Position numbers and translations under genes: made by a program. Under the pieces are notes generated by a model. It ran no database searches. It was not told the DNA's origin and saw nothing but the letters and a program-made list of their open reading frames with translations. Positions 1 to 7,877 of a stretch of DNA of 64,000 bases are shown piece by piece (position 1 is the stretch's first letter; every line of letters begins with the position of its first letter). Location: the NCBI GenBank assembly GCA_046590205.1, contig JBKJTT010000022.1:1-64000 (forward strand). The letters run 5' to 3'. The stretch is from DATDEW01 sp046590205 (GTDB taxonomy: Bacteria; Bacteroidota; Ignavibacteria; Palsa-1295).

Positions 1-1010
1 TTAACTCCAATAAGAGCTAAGATAATAAGTAGCGGAATGACTGGTACAACAAAACGGAATCCGGGCATCCAATCACCTGATGCGTAGATCATAAAAAACG
101 TAAGCGCCAGAACGACAGATAATGTTAGCATCACGACATTCTTATAGCTTTTGTATATAAAGAGCGCAAGCGGGGCAAAGACTAAGATCAGAGCACTAAT
201 ACTTCCGAAACCTGCGACCGCATACTTTATTCCAAAAAAATAACTACGAAACCCACCGCCTGTTTTTACATAGTATGTATTTGGGAAGATATCATGATAT
301 GTGTTCCATCGCCATAGAAGAAATCCTGCATACACCAAAACTACTGGTATTGCGATCATAACAGCATACCTCGTTTGTAACGTTTTTCTAGTCAGAAAGA
401 AGGAGACTGAAAGTAGCATGATGGCTACATATATACCCTCAGGGCGAGATAGTACTGTGGCTGTCAGCAGAATACTGCTGATGATGGCTGCTCTTAAGCG
501 ATGTTCATTCTTTTGATTGATCAGTGATACTGTTGATACGACAGATGAGAGCAGGAAGAACGTCCACGATGTAGTTTCCATACCGCTCATGCTCCAGGAT
601 GTAAAGATTGCACATGATATAAGTGATACTACCCCACCAATAGCATAATATTCCTTATATGGCTCGTCGATAAATACTCTCTTGATAAATACATAAAGAG
701 TAATAATGGTAAGCATCGAGAACATAACACTTAATCCCTTAGCAAACCAAAGTAACCCTAACATACTCTCCCCGCTAAACAAACCAAGCTTTAGCGGAAC
801 AACCATACACACTACCCACAACCAATTAGAAAATCCTTCCACATTTTCACCGATGTTATACACGAAACCGTATCCGTCAGCAACATTACGTGCTACACGC
901 ATAGAAATGAATGTGTCATCTACAGAAAAGTTAATGTAATCTGCAAGCTGCATCACATAAAGCAGAGCTGCGATAAAAATGAGAACCCATTTGATCATTC
1001 GTTGTGACAT
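1..1010 (-). CDS. GT-C family membrane glycosyltransferase, C-terminus beyond window edge
   Basis: The frame stays open from an ATG at 1010 to the left edge (336 codons visible), so the C-terminus is missing. The protein is very hydrophobic, with many membrane helices. An acidic DDTF motif lies at about residues 31-34 in the first periplasmic loop, followed by VEGFSNWLW at 57-65. This DD plus EG(F/Y)SN pattern is typical of GT-C polytopic glycosyltransferases that use lipid-linked sugars (arabinofuranosyltransferase AftB-like or PMT-like groups); the two acidic residues are the presumed metal and catalytic site. A purine-rich AAAGAGGG precedes the ATG by about 8 nt and supports this start. 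The donor and acceptor cannot be told. It is distantly related to the two GT-C proteins at 23-26.6 kb but is not a close duplicate of them. Confidence 0.8.
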   Translation of the reverse strand, partial: MSQRMIKWVLIFIAALLYVMQLADYINFSVDDTFISMRVARNVADGYGFVYNIGENVEGFSNWLWVVCMVVPLKLGLFSGESMLGLLWFAKGLSVMFSMLTIITLYVFIKRVFIDEPYKEYYAIGGVVSLISCAIFTSWSMSGMETTSWTFFLLSSVVSTVSLINQKNEHRLRAAIISSILLTATVLSRPEGIYVAIMLLSVSFFLTRKTLQTRYAVMIAIPVVLVYAGFLLWRWNTYHDIFPNTYYVKTGGGFRSYFFGIKYAVAGFGSISALILVFAPLALFIYKSYKNVVMLTLSVVLALTFFMIYASGDWMPGFRFVVPVIPLLIILALIGV

Positions 1011-1102
1011 TGAAGTACCCTCTTTATCGAACAACCCCCGACTCTCCGTCTGGTTGCTCACTAATTCAGGGGATAAATCCTTGCCCTATGTGGTACGAGT
1101 GA

Positions 1103-1438
1103 TCATTTTGCAGTGAGATACTTCACAAAACTCCAAAACTTTCTCACCTTCAAATAATTCAAGTTCTCATCATTCTTATATGCTTCTCTCTCAAAGCTAA
1201 TATTGCGGTATGCTTTGTTGTGGTTACGATAGATGATGAGCTTCATTAGATACTCAATTAAATACCATAGGTAGAATGGTAGAACGAGTAGCTCTGCCTG
1301 CTGGCGGAGGTGGATGCGTTCGTGATTAATCAGTATTTCATTCTCTGCCCCACCGCGACGAAGAAATATAAATGGAAAGATGGCGATAGCATGAAATCGC
1401 TTTGGCAGAAAACGCAGTGATGTCGTGAGTATCGGCAT
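1103..1438 (-). CDS. Small HExxH-containing protein, M48/M56-like, hypothetical
   Basis: A 111-residue protein from an ATG at 1438. A GTG at 1456 is also in frame but lies inside a palindromic repeat, so the ATG is preferred. It carries HERIH at residues 39-43 (HExxH zinc-binding form) followed by LRQQ, then an aromatic hydrophobic stretch (about 51-64), and a second conserved-looking FEREA near residue 82 that could give a third zinc ligand. Similar small proteins with an NHExIHxRQQ core are common in Bacteroidota and resemble a stripped-down BlaR1/M56 metallopeptidase core. No substrate is known. It lies 37 bp downstream of tmk on the same strand and may be co-transcribed. Peptidase activity is inference only. 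Confidence 0.6.
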   Translation of the reverse strand: MPILTTSLRFLPKRFHAIAIFPFIFLRRGGAENEILINHERIHLRQQAELLVLPFYLWYLIEYLMKLIIYRNHNKAYRNISFEREAYKNDENLNYLKVRKFWSFVKYLTAK

Positions 1439-1448
1439 AAAAAGAAGA

Positions 1449-1473
1449 GGGCACACTGCCGTGTGCCCCTACG
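1449..1473. repeat. Palindromic intergenic repeat, CGTAGGGGCAC type
   Basis: A perfect 8-bp inverted repeat (gggcacac at 1449-1456, gtgtgccc at 1461-1468) with a 4-nt loop sits between tmk and the downstream gene. On the minus strand it begins with the 11-mer cgtaggggcac (1473-1463), which recurs on the plus strand at 7737-7747. The form resembles REP-like palindromes dispersed between genes. Confidence 0.6.
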
Positions 1474-1475
1474 TC

Positions 1476-2135
1476 TTAATACAATGTCGTTGCCAGATCT
1501 ATTTGCCTGGCATGTTTTATGTCGTTTCCACGCTCATAATCGACCAAACGCCAGATGTTGTGGTGGATATGATCAAGTGCATCTTCTCCATTAATGACAT
1601 GGATACGTGAGCGGTGCTTCTGCGCTAAGTGCATGTACCCCTGCACAACATGTGAATAAAACGTTCGGCTCTCGGACTCGATGCGGTCATCGCCTTTTGA
1701 CTTGCGACGCGAGACGGCAACATCCATCGGCACATCAAGAAGGAATGTCAAGTCTGGTTCAAGTTCTGCGGCAGAAAGCTGGCAAATATGCTCAACATGA
1801 GCAAGCGGCAATCCGCGACCAAAGCCCTGATAAGCGATAGTCGAATCAGTAAAGCGGTCAAGGATAACTACCTTATCCGCCGCAAGGGCAGGAAGTATCA
1901 CTTCCCGAACAAGCTGTGCTCGGCTTGCTGCAAAGAGCATGAGTTCTGCCTCCGCAGTGAGCGGATGAACAAACTGATGTTCTAAGAGTAAGCCACGGAT
2001 ATGTTCAGAGAGCTGCGTACCGCCAGGTTCGCGGAGCAGGAGGGTATCTACACCCTCGATTTCAAGACGTTCTTTTAGGAGCTGTGCTTGGGTTGATTTC
2101 CCGCAGCCATCAATGCCTTCGAATGTTATCAGCAT
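1476..2135 (-). CDS. tmk: Thymidylate kinase
   Basis: Phosphorylates dTMP to dTDP with ATP, an essential step of dTTP synthesis in the cytoplasm. The P-loop GIDGCGKST lies at residues 7-15, the DRF motif that contacts dTMP at 93-95, and the lid region RRKSKGDDR at about 143-151. The 219-residue length fits the family (200-215) with a slightly longer C-terminal tail. The start is an ATG at 2135, and the family-conserved N-terminal strand (LITFEG) begins immediately after it, leaving no room for another start. Confidence 0.95.
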   Translation of the reverse strand: MLITFEGIDGCGKSTQAQLLKERLEIEGVDTLLLREPGGTQLSEHIRGLLLEHQFVHPLTAEAELMLFAASRAQLVREVILPALAADKVVILDRFTDSTIAYQGFGRGLPLAHVEHICQLSAAELEPDLTFLLDVPMDVAVSRRKSKGDDRIESESRTFYSHVVQGYMHLAQKHRSRIHVINGEDALDHIHHNIWRLVDYERGNDIKHARQIDLATTLY

Positions 2136-2230
2136 AATTGTTTGCTAGTTATATAGGGGTGAAGGGCAACTATATAATGCAAAACTAAGCAGAAAAATGA
2201 CAATTGATACCAATTATTTAAAGAATTTAT

Positions 2231-2256
2231 TTTGCCCTACTCTCTTGCCTTCTTTG
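2231..2256 (+). promoter_or_regulatory. Weak Bacteroidota-like promoter candidate upstream of the DUF885 gene
   Basis: TTTG at 2231-2234 and a second TTTG at 2253-2256 are separated by 18 nt, roughly the -33/-7 spacing of Bacteroidota promoters, but the -7 box lacks the TA of TAnnTTTG. It would give a leader of about 55 nt to the ATG at 2317. Low confidence. Confidence 0.25.
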
Positions 2257-2316
2257 AGGTAAATTCTTCCGCCCAATCTCATGTTGAAATCCAGATTACA
2301 ATTAATATCCATAGAG

Positions 2317-4119
2317 ATGATGAGATTTCGCTCGTTTGCTTTTGCCCTACTCATACTGCCTGCTGTTCTATTCGCTCAAAGCCCGGAAACAACGGCTGTG
2401 CTTGAGAAAATGAATTCTCGCATAAGCGAACTTGCTGACTCCAATCGCCTCATCATAATCTATGATATGCTTTGGGAGAGTGCAATGCGTGATTACCCCG
2501 AATGGGCAACAGATATGGGCTACCCGATGGGTATCACCCAATGGACAGACAACTCCCGAAATGCCATTGAACGACGTAAAAAAGACATTCAAATAGTGAG
2601 TGACGCCTTTGCCAAACTTGACCGAGCAACACTATCGCAAAACCAACAACTCAATTACGACCTACTAAAGAAAGAGCTTGCTCTTCGTATCGAAGAGCAG
2701 AAATTCCCGGAAGAGTTACTGCCTCTCAACCAACTTGACGGTATCCATCAGGGAATACCCTATACCATCAGCATCATGCCTAAAAAGAGTGTAAGTGACT
2801 ATGAGAATATCCTCGCTCGACTTGAGCGCATACCCAAACGTATTGATGAAGAGATCGCGTTAATGAAAGAGGGATTGAAACGTGGCATCACCTATCCCAA
2901 AGTCACCCTTTCTGAAGTACCCCAACAAATACTGAATATTATTCCAGCCAATGCGGATGAGTCTGCACTGCTTGAACCGTTCAAAAGCTTTCCCAATTCA
3001 ATTGAAAAGACAAAGCAAGTAACGCTCAGATCAAAAGCGATAGAAATATATACTAAGAGCGTTCGTCCTGCATTTCAAAAGCTGCATGATTTTGTAAAGA
3101 ACACCTACATCCCCAGCTCACGCGAGACGATAAACTGGACTGCCCTTCCCGATGGCAAAGCATGGTATGAGTTTGCTGTACGTAAATTCACAACTCTGCC
3201 GCTTACTCCGCTTGAAGTTGTACGTATTGGTAATAGTGAAGTCGCGCGTATCCGCAAGCAGATGGATAGTATCAAAACCTCGCTCGGCTATAAAGGTGAA
3301 CTTGGTGATTTCTTGACCTATATGCGTACCGACCCAAAGTTCTTCTATAAAGATTCTGCGTCGCTAATCGAAGGATACCAAGTTATCTCAAAACGCGCTG
3401 ATGCCCAGATGCCGAAGTTATTCGGTAAGTTGCCGCGTCTGCCGTATGGCGTTGTTCCTGTACCTACGTATTCACAGAAATCGCAAACAACTGCCTACTA
3501 TAACCGTGGCTCATTCGTAGCGGCAAGACCCGGTCTTTTCTTCGCCAATACATACGACCTCCCTTCCCGACCAAAATGGGAAATGGAGCCACTTACGCTT
3601 CATGAAGCAGTGCCGGGACATCATTTACAGATAGCACTTGCACAAGAGATGGAGGACATCCCCGAGTTACGTAAAGAAATGGACTTCACCGCATACATTG
3701 AGGGCTGGGGACTCTACGCCGAAAAGCTTGGCGAAGAAATGGAGTTCTACCAAACACCCTACGATAAGATGGGACAACTAACCTATGAGATGTGGCGCGC
3801 TATTCGGCTTGTAGTTGATGTAAGTATGCATACACTTGGTTGGAGCCGCGAGAATGCAATACAATACTTTGAAGAGAATGCCGGTAAAGCAAGTCATGAC
3901 ATCGAAGTTGAAGTTGATAGATATATCGTATGGCCCGGGCAGGCACTTGCTTATAAGATAGGAGAGCTAAAAATACGTGAGCTTCGCGCTTTTGCCGAAG
4001 AACAACTCGGCGACCGTTTCAATATCCGCGCATTCCATGACGAAATCCTCGGGCAAGGAGCACTCCCCATGGATATCCTTCAGCAGCGAATGATTGATTG
4101 GGTAATGAAGCGAAAGTAA
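2317..4119 (+). CDS. DUF885 family secreted zinc metallopeptidase
   Basis: About 600 residues. A signal peptide (MMRFRS, a hydrophobic core, then cleavage after LFA near residue 22) directs Sec export. The ATG at 2317 puts the signal peptide at the very N-terminus; an ATG at 2281 would add 12 residues in front and is the alternative. The diagnostic motif is HEAVPGHH at about 429-436, the HExxH-type site of DUF885 (PF05960), with a downstream glutamate in the AYIEGWGLYAE segment as the likely third ligand. The DUF885 fold is gluzincin-like. These proteins are predicted periplasmic or surface peptidases or carboxypeptidases whose substrates are generally unknown. The gene stands alone and converges on the next gene one base away. 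Confidence 0.85.
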   Translation: MMRFRSFAFALLILPAVLFAQSPETTAVLEKMNSRISELADSNRLIIIYDMLWESAMRDYPEWATDMGYPMGITQWTDNSRNAIERRKKDIQIVSDAFAKLDRATLSQNQQLNYDLLKKELALRIEEQKFPEELLPLNQLDGIHQGIPYTISIMPKKSVSDYENILARLERIPKRIDEEIALMKEGLKRGITYPKVTLSEVPQQILNIIPANADESALLEPFKSFPNSIEKTKQVTLRSKAIEIYTKSVRPAFQKLHDFVKNTYIPSSRETINWTALPDGKAWYEFAVRKFTTLPLTPLEVVRIGNSEVARIRKQMDSIKTSLGYKGELGDFLTYMRTDPKFFYKDSASLIEGYQVISKRADAQMPKLFGKLPRLPYGVVPVPTYSQKSQTTAYYNRGSFVAARPGLFFANTYDLPSRPKWEMEPLTLHEAVPGHHLQIALAQEMEDIPELRKEMDFTAYIEGWGLYAEKLGEEMEFYQTPYDKMGQLTYEMWRAIRLVVDVSMHTLGWSRENAIQYFEENAGKASHDIEVEVDRYIVWPGQALAYKIGELKIRELRAFAEEQLGDRFNIRAFHDEILGQGALPMDILQQRMIDWVMKRK

Positions 4120-4120
4120 T

Positions 4121-4951
4121 CTACTCCGGCATCTTTATCTTTACTGTGAGCGGAGTGGGGTTCTCTGTGGCGTTCTGATATTCTATCTCGAACTTTTTGT
4201 TCGCATTTGTTGCAGTGATATAGTTCGGGAGTGCGAACTGCTTGGATGATATGCTGCCGCTATAGTTAATAGAAATATCGGGCGTGAACTTGCTTGTTAT
4301 TTGGTAATTCACAATTCGATTCCATCGTTGGTAAAGTGTTACCTTCAACGCACCGCCAAGTTTTCCTTTTGCTGTTATCACTTCTGTGAACCCAAGTCCT
4401 CTGCGAGTGATATAAAGCTGGTGTTCGGTTTCAGAGAGTGAGTATAGTTTTATCGAATCTCCGTCAACAAACGTAAATTCGCTCGGAGCCACGCCATAGA
4501 TGACATTGCTTAATGCTTCGATGGTGAGTCCTTTCATTCCTGTCAAGGTCTCAAGTGCTTTTGGGTCGGGCTTGCCTTTATACTTTTCGCCTTCGAGCAC
4601 ATTGTAGAAATTATACTCACTTGGCGATCCCAAAAACTTCGCAACGGTAATGCCGAACGGACCACTAATAACCATTGAGAGCGAATCCATACGTTTACCG
4701 GCGACGATACGTTTTGACTTCAGCTCGAACGAACCGCTTTGCGACGAGCCATTCTCGGTAAGAGTAATAACTCCATTTGCCATGAGTGACTGCGCATTCT
4801 CTGCCTGTGCCTTCAGTGTATTGATGACAATAAGCGATTGGTCAACTCCGACAGAAACAGATGCTGTCTTCGACGTGCTATCCTGCTTCAACGTCTGGGA
4901 TGTACAGCCGGAAAGAGTGGTAAATAAGAGAACTGCGTAGAAATATCTCAT
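4121..4951 (-). CDS. LolB/DUF4292-like outer-membrane lipoprotein
   Basis: 276 residues. The start is fixed at 4951 by a strong AGGAG-type ribosome site 5-8 nt upstream and by the lipoprotein signal that follows (MRYFYAV, hydrophobic core, LSGC lipobox). Upstream in-frame codons back to 4996 would bury the signal. The mature part is beta-strand rich, with repeated short strands as in the LolA/LolB half-barrel fold. Bacteroidota proteins annotated DUF4292 look like this and are thought to help lipoprotein sorting. This assignment rests on pattern only (moderate). It is the last gene of a same-strand run starting with the ECF sigma factor at 7224. A perfect 10-bp inverted repeat encloses its start codon. 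Confidence 0.65.
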   Translation of the reverse strand: MRYFYAVLLFTTLSGCTSQTLKQDSTSKTASVSVGVDQSLIVINTLKAQAENAQSLMANGVITLTENGSSQSGSFELKSKRIVAGKRMDSLSMVISGPFGITVAKFLGSPSEYNFYNVLEGEKYKGKPDPKALETLTGMKGLTIEALSNVIYGVAPSEFTFVDGDSIKLYSLSETEHQLYITRRGLGFTEVITAKGKLGGALKVTLYQRWNRIVNYQITSKFTPDISINYSGSISSKQFALPNYITATNANKKFEIEYQNATENPTPLTVKIKMPE

Positions 4952-4969
4952 AGATACTCCTACGCAGTT
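4931..4969 (-). promoter_or_regulatory. Inverted repeat enclosing ribosome site and start codon
   Basis: aactgcgtag (4931-4940) and ctacgcagtt (4960-4969) are perfect 10-bp complements separated by 19 nt. In the mRNA the loop holds part of the GGAG ribosome site and the AUG at 4951-4949, so folding could limit translation of the lipoprotein. The structure is seen directly; regulation is inference. Confidence 0.4.
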
Positions 4970-5022
4970 GGAATAATCTGTTACGTGTTTATGCAATCTG
5001 TGAGAATGAATTCTTCGTCATG

Positions 5023-6144
5023 TTACTTCCCATTGATCAATGCATCAGCCGTCTCTTCTTCAAAAGTATAAAGCACTTCTTTGCTTGGGCAAAAAAGTTT
5101 TCCTTTTGCAAAGGCAGGTGAACCTTGCGGCGAGAAACCGATATCAACGTTATCAAGCATTTTCCCTGTCTCAAGGTCAAGCACATAGAGATTCCAGTCC
5201 GTACACGGGACATACACCACATCACCAACAATAAGCGGCGTGCCTGCTATCGGGCGAGAGAATTTCTTTGTCCACTTGCCGCTTTTTCCGGCTCGTGAGT
5301 CCAGAGCGACAAGCTCCGATACGTTCGGCACGAGAAGTATGTTCGGTCCGAGTGCCATATCAATAGATATATCCATCAACTCACCTTTGTAAGACCATAC
5401 ACCTCTGCCTGTCGTTTTATCAAGTGCAACGACCGTGCCTGCTCTCTCGCGAGTATAGATAAGATCGCCGCCGATGATAGGTGCGGCGCTTGAGCCGTCG
5501 TACTCCCATATCACATCGCCGTTCTTTTCTTTGAGTGCATAAAGGCGCTGCTTTGTCCCGACATAGACGATCTCATTTTCGTATGCAGGGGAAAACGGCG
5601 GCATGATGGCATTGAACTTCCACTTGAACGAACCGTCCTCAAGCATGATACCATAAACACTTCCGTCTTTGCATCCTGCGAAAACCATCTTCTTGCTTGC
5701 AACAGGTGTGGTGTTCACTGCGGCTTTTGTCTCGTACTCCCATATCGTATTATCACCTAACCTATTTGCACAGACGAGCTTCTTTGCAGAGAAGCCCATG
5801 ATGATATACTTATCAGTCATACATGGTGAGCCATCGGCACTGCCGTATTTATCACCGCCCCATGCGCCTTTGAAATCAAAGCCATCAACCCCGACAACTA
5901 TATCAGCCGTAGTGCTAAGGTACGGGATTCCTTCATAGATCGTTGGAGGTGTGTTGGAGAATTCCCTTTCTTTTATCTTGAACTTCACAAACATATCGGA
6001 GAAGTTCTTTATCGGTTTATCGTCAATATAGCGTGTACGCTTTTGTATCGCTGCATTGCCTTCGGGCGTTGAAACGTCCTGCGAGTAGGAAGATTGGGTA
6101 AAAAGTACAAAAAATAGTAGAAATGCGCTGATCTTGGTTTTCAT
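5023..6144 (-). CDS. Exported PQQ-like beta-propeller (BamB/quinoprotein-type) protein
   Basis: 373 residues from the ATG at 6144 (a TTG two codons upstream is possible but less likely). A Sec signal peptide runs from MKTKISAFLL to cleavage at YSQ, about residue 22. The mature chain has at least five PQQ-type repeats, seen as recurring W-x-Y/F strands and GxVxALD-type turns (for example VIWEYDGS, VVALDKTTGRGVWSY, LYVLDLETGK). The fold is a 7-8 bladed propeller. No dehydrogenase catalytic residues are obvious, so a scaffold role like BamB is as likely as enzymatic activity. It lies 40 bp after the anti-sigma factor gene, so it may belong to the sigma factor's regulon. Confidence 0.8.
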   Translation of the reverse strand: MKTKISAFLLFFVLFTQSSYSQDVSTPEGNAAIQKRTRYIDDKPIKNFSDMFVKFKIKEREFSNTPPTIYEGIPYLSTTADIVVGVDGFDFKGAWGGDKYGSADGSPCMTDKYIIMGFSAKKLVCANRLGDNTIWEYETKAAVNTTPVASKKMVFAGCKDGSVYGIMLEDGSFKWKFNAIMPPFSPAYENEIVYVGTKQRLYALKEKNGDVIWEYDGSSAAPIIGGDLIYTRERAGTVVALDKTTGRGVWSYKGELMDISIDMALGPNILLVPNVSELVALDSRAGKSGKWTKKFSRPIAGTPLIVGDVVYVPCTDWNLYVLDLETGKMLDNVDIGFSPQGSPAFAKGKLFCPSKEVLYTFEEETADALINGK

Positions 6145-6184
6145 GGTCAATAAAATGTTAATCCTACCGATCGCAAAAATACCA

Positions 6185-6655
6185 TTATTTTCCGAGCAGG
6201 CGGCGCCGAAGCACTTTATCTAACCAAATCAAAATATATCCGCAGGTAATAAGTGTCACAATAAGCGAGCTTACACCGAATGTGAGGAAGCCGACAAGCG
6301 TATCCGAGTACTCGCGGATAGAGGGCAAAGAACTGCCCGAATTACCATCAGCAGGTGCAAGAATCAGCGCAAGAATAACGAGTGCAACAACTGCAACAGT
6401 GGAGGGAATAAGATAGCGCAAAAGCTTATGCTTTGGTTTTGTAGCAAGAGCGGTCTGTTGCGATAACTCGACAATGACATTATGTCCAAAATGATTGCTC
6501 GTCTGGGAAAGCGGTTCGTTGGCGAGTGAGGTCATCAGCATACGCGCTGACTCTACTTCCAAGCGGAGTTTTTCGCTTGCGGCAAGTTCGCGCTCGAACG
6601 CTTCGCGTTCTTTCGGCTCAAGCGTACCGTCTATATATGACCATATCGAATTCAT
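6185..6655 (-). CDS. Membrane anti-sigma factor
   Basis: 156 residues. The N-terminal about 80 residues look like the helical sigma-binding domain of zinc-less anti-sigma factors (IDGTLEPKEREAFERELAAS, the usual zf-HC2 position without the Cys/His set). Two membrane helices follow, at about 83-103 and 119-145. Its ATG overlaps the end of the ECF sigma gene by 4 bp, and an AAGGAG site lies 6 nt upstream inside that gene, so the two are translationally coupled. The pairing with the sigma factor is the main evidence for function. It presumably holds the sigma factor at the inner membrane until an envelope signal releases it. Confidence 0.75.
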   Translation of the reverse strand: MNSIWSYIDGTLEPKEREAFERELAASEKLRLEVESARMLMTSLANEPLSQTSNHFGHNVIVELSQQTALATKPKHKLLRYLIPSTVAVVALVILALILAPADGNSGSSLPSIREYSDTLVGFLTFGVSSLIVTLITCGYILIWLDKVLRRRLLGK

Positions 6656-7224
6656 ACCTGCTCCTTACTATAAGCGTAGTGTTTCTCTAATCGTTCTTTG
6701 AGTATTGCCCGCGCACGGAAGAGATTCGTCTTCACTGTCCCCAGAGGCATACCCGTAACTTCCGCTATCTCCTGATAGCTCAACTCCTGCTGAACAAAGA
6801 GCGTCAGGACCGTTCGGTAATGCGGCGAAAGTTTGTCTAACTCCCGCGCTACAACTTCCTGCATCTCGTTCTCTTCGTACATTCGCTCCGGTGTCTCATG
6901 CGAGATGATGGCTCTATCTGTATGCACGGCTTCGTCATCTATTGATACAACGTACTTCTCTCCTTTTTGACGTAACCGCGAGAGACAGACATTATAGACA
7001 ATGCGATAGAACCATGTCGCGAACTTTGCTCGGTTATCAAACGACTTTATCGAGCGTATTGCCCTGACAAATCCGTCCTGCAATGCTTCTTCGGCGTCCT
7101 GTTGGCTTCGGAGCATCTTTACGGCAAGCGTCATACCCATGCGGCGATACCGCTCGATTAACTCGGCGGTCGCCTCTCGGTTTCCTTCACGGACACGTTG
7201 TATGAGCTGTTCTTCCGGTTGCAA
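6652..7224 (-). CDS. ECF RNA polymerase sigma factor
   Basis: 190 residues with sigma-70 region 2 (about 20-90; DAEEALQDGFVRAI and FATWFYRIVYNVC) and region 4 (about 130-180; LSYQEIAEVTGMPLGTVKT helix-turn-helix). It recruits RNA polymerase to envelope-stress or secretion-type promoters. A stop codon lies two codons before the first usable start, so initiation must be at the TTG at 7224; the next Met (residue 29) is inside region 2. It is followed with a 4-bp overlap by the anti-sigma gene, then by a propeller and a lipoprotein, a typical sigma, anti-sigma and envelope-target layout. A DUF6249-like membrane gene diverges from it. Confidence 0.9.
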   Translation of the reverse strand: MQPEEQLIQRVREGNREATAELIERYRRMGMTLAVKMLRSQQDAEEALQDGFVRAIRSIKSFDNRAKFATWFYRIVYNVCLSRLRQKGEKYVVSIDDEAVHTDRAIISHETPERMYEENEMQEVVARELDKLSPHYRTVLTLFVQQELSYQEIAEVTGMPLGTVKTNLFRARAILKERLEKHYAYSKEQV

Positions 7225-7345
7225 TCTCTATTATAGCACAATAGACTACAATAGTAGAAGAAAGGATTCAAAATATTCTTCTTTTTTCTGAAACCGCCGC
7301 CGAAACTTGGTAGTCTAACCTGCATTAACAACAAAGGACAACAAT

Positions 7346-7711
7346 ATGCAAGAAGCAGCCGAACTCATTATCCCAATGCTCGCGATCATTCTCTCATTTA
7401 GCATACCTATCATGTATATGGTATTTCGCCATGCAGAGCGGGAAAACCTCATCGGGCGCGGGGTTGATATGTTAGAATATACCCGCATCATGCGAGGGGG
7501 ATCCGACCCAAAACGCGGACTCTTCAATACGCTCCGTATCGGATTGCTTGCTATCTTCACCGGCGTCGGTGTAGCAGTAGGTGAGATCATCAGCAGTCCG
7601 TTCAACACGAACACAGAAAATGACAGCATCATGTTCGCCTCCGTCCTCATCTCCGGCGGATTAGGATTAGTACTCTACTACCTCATCGTCTCGAAGCTGA
7701 CGAAGAAATAA
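7346..7711 (+). CDS. DUF6249-like inner-membrane protein
   Basis: 121 residues with three hydrophobic helices (about 5-25, 66-86 and 93-116) and a cytoplasmic basic linker (RHAERENLIGRG). The length and topology match the DUF6249 group of small Bacteroidota membrane proteins that are often encoded beside ECF sigma factors. It diverges from the sigma gene at 7224, with 121 bp between them, so both may use one control region. Function unknown. A hairpin with a T-tract terminates it at 7743-7767. Confidence 0.65.
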   Translation: MQEAAELIIPMLAIILSFSIPIMYMVFRHAERENLIGRGVDMLEYTRIMRGGSDPKRGLFNTLRIGLLAIFTGVGVAVGEIISSPFNTNTENDSIMFASVLISGGLGLVLYYLIVSKLTKK

Positions 7712-7742
7712 CAAGTAAGTTTAGGATTCCTGTTTCCGTAGG

Positions 7743-7767
7743 GGCACGCCGCGCGTGCCTTTTTTTT
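7743..7767 (+). terminator. Rho-independent terminator built from a CGTAGGGGCAC palindrome
   Basis: ggcacgc (7743-7749) pairs with gcgtgcc (7753-7759) around a 3-nt loop, followed by eight T. The hairpin starts inside the 11-mer cgtaggggcac (7737-7747) shared with the repeat at 1463-1473, so a dispersed palindrome here also serves as terminator. Confidence 0.75.
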
Positions 7768-7794
7768 GCCCTGAAAGTGCTATGGTAACTACTA

Positions 7795-7864
7795 TCGTCC
7801 CTTCGGGGCTTGTGTGATGTTTGGTGATTCTATTTTTCAGAGGCGAACGCCCCTGGCTATTAAC
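7795..7864. repeat. Intergenic two-hairpin repeat
   Basis: A cgtcccttcggggc hairpin is followed about 30 nt later by aggcgaacgcccct (aggcg/cgcc stem) and tggctattaac. The layout resembles short dispersed repeats of Bacteroidota and Chlorobi genomes (inference; no second full copy is present in this window). Confidence 0.4.
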
Positions 7865-7877
7865 TTGAAGAGAGTAT

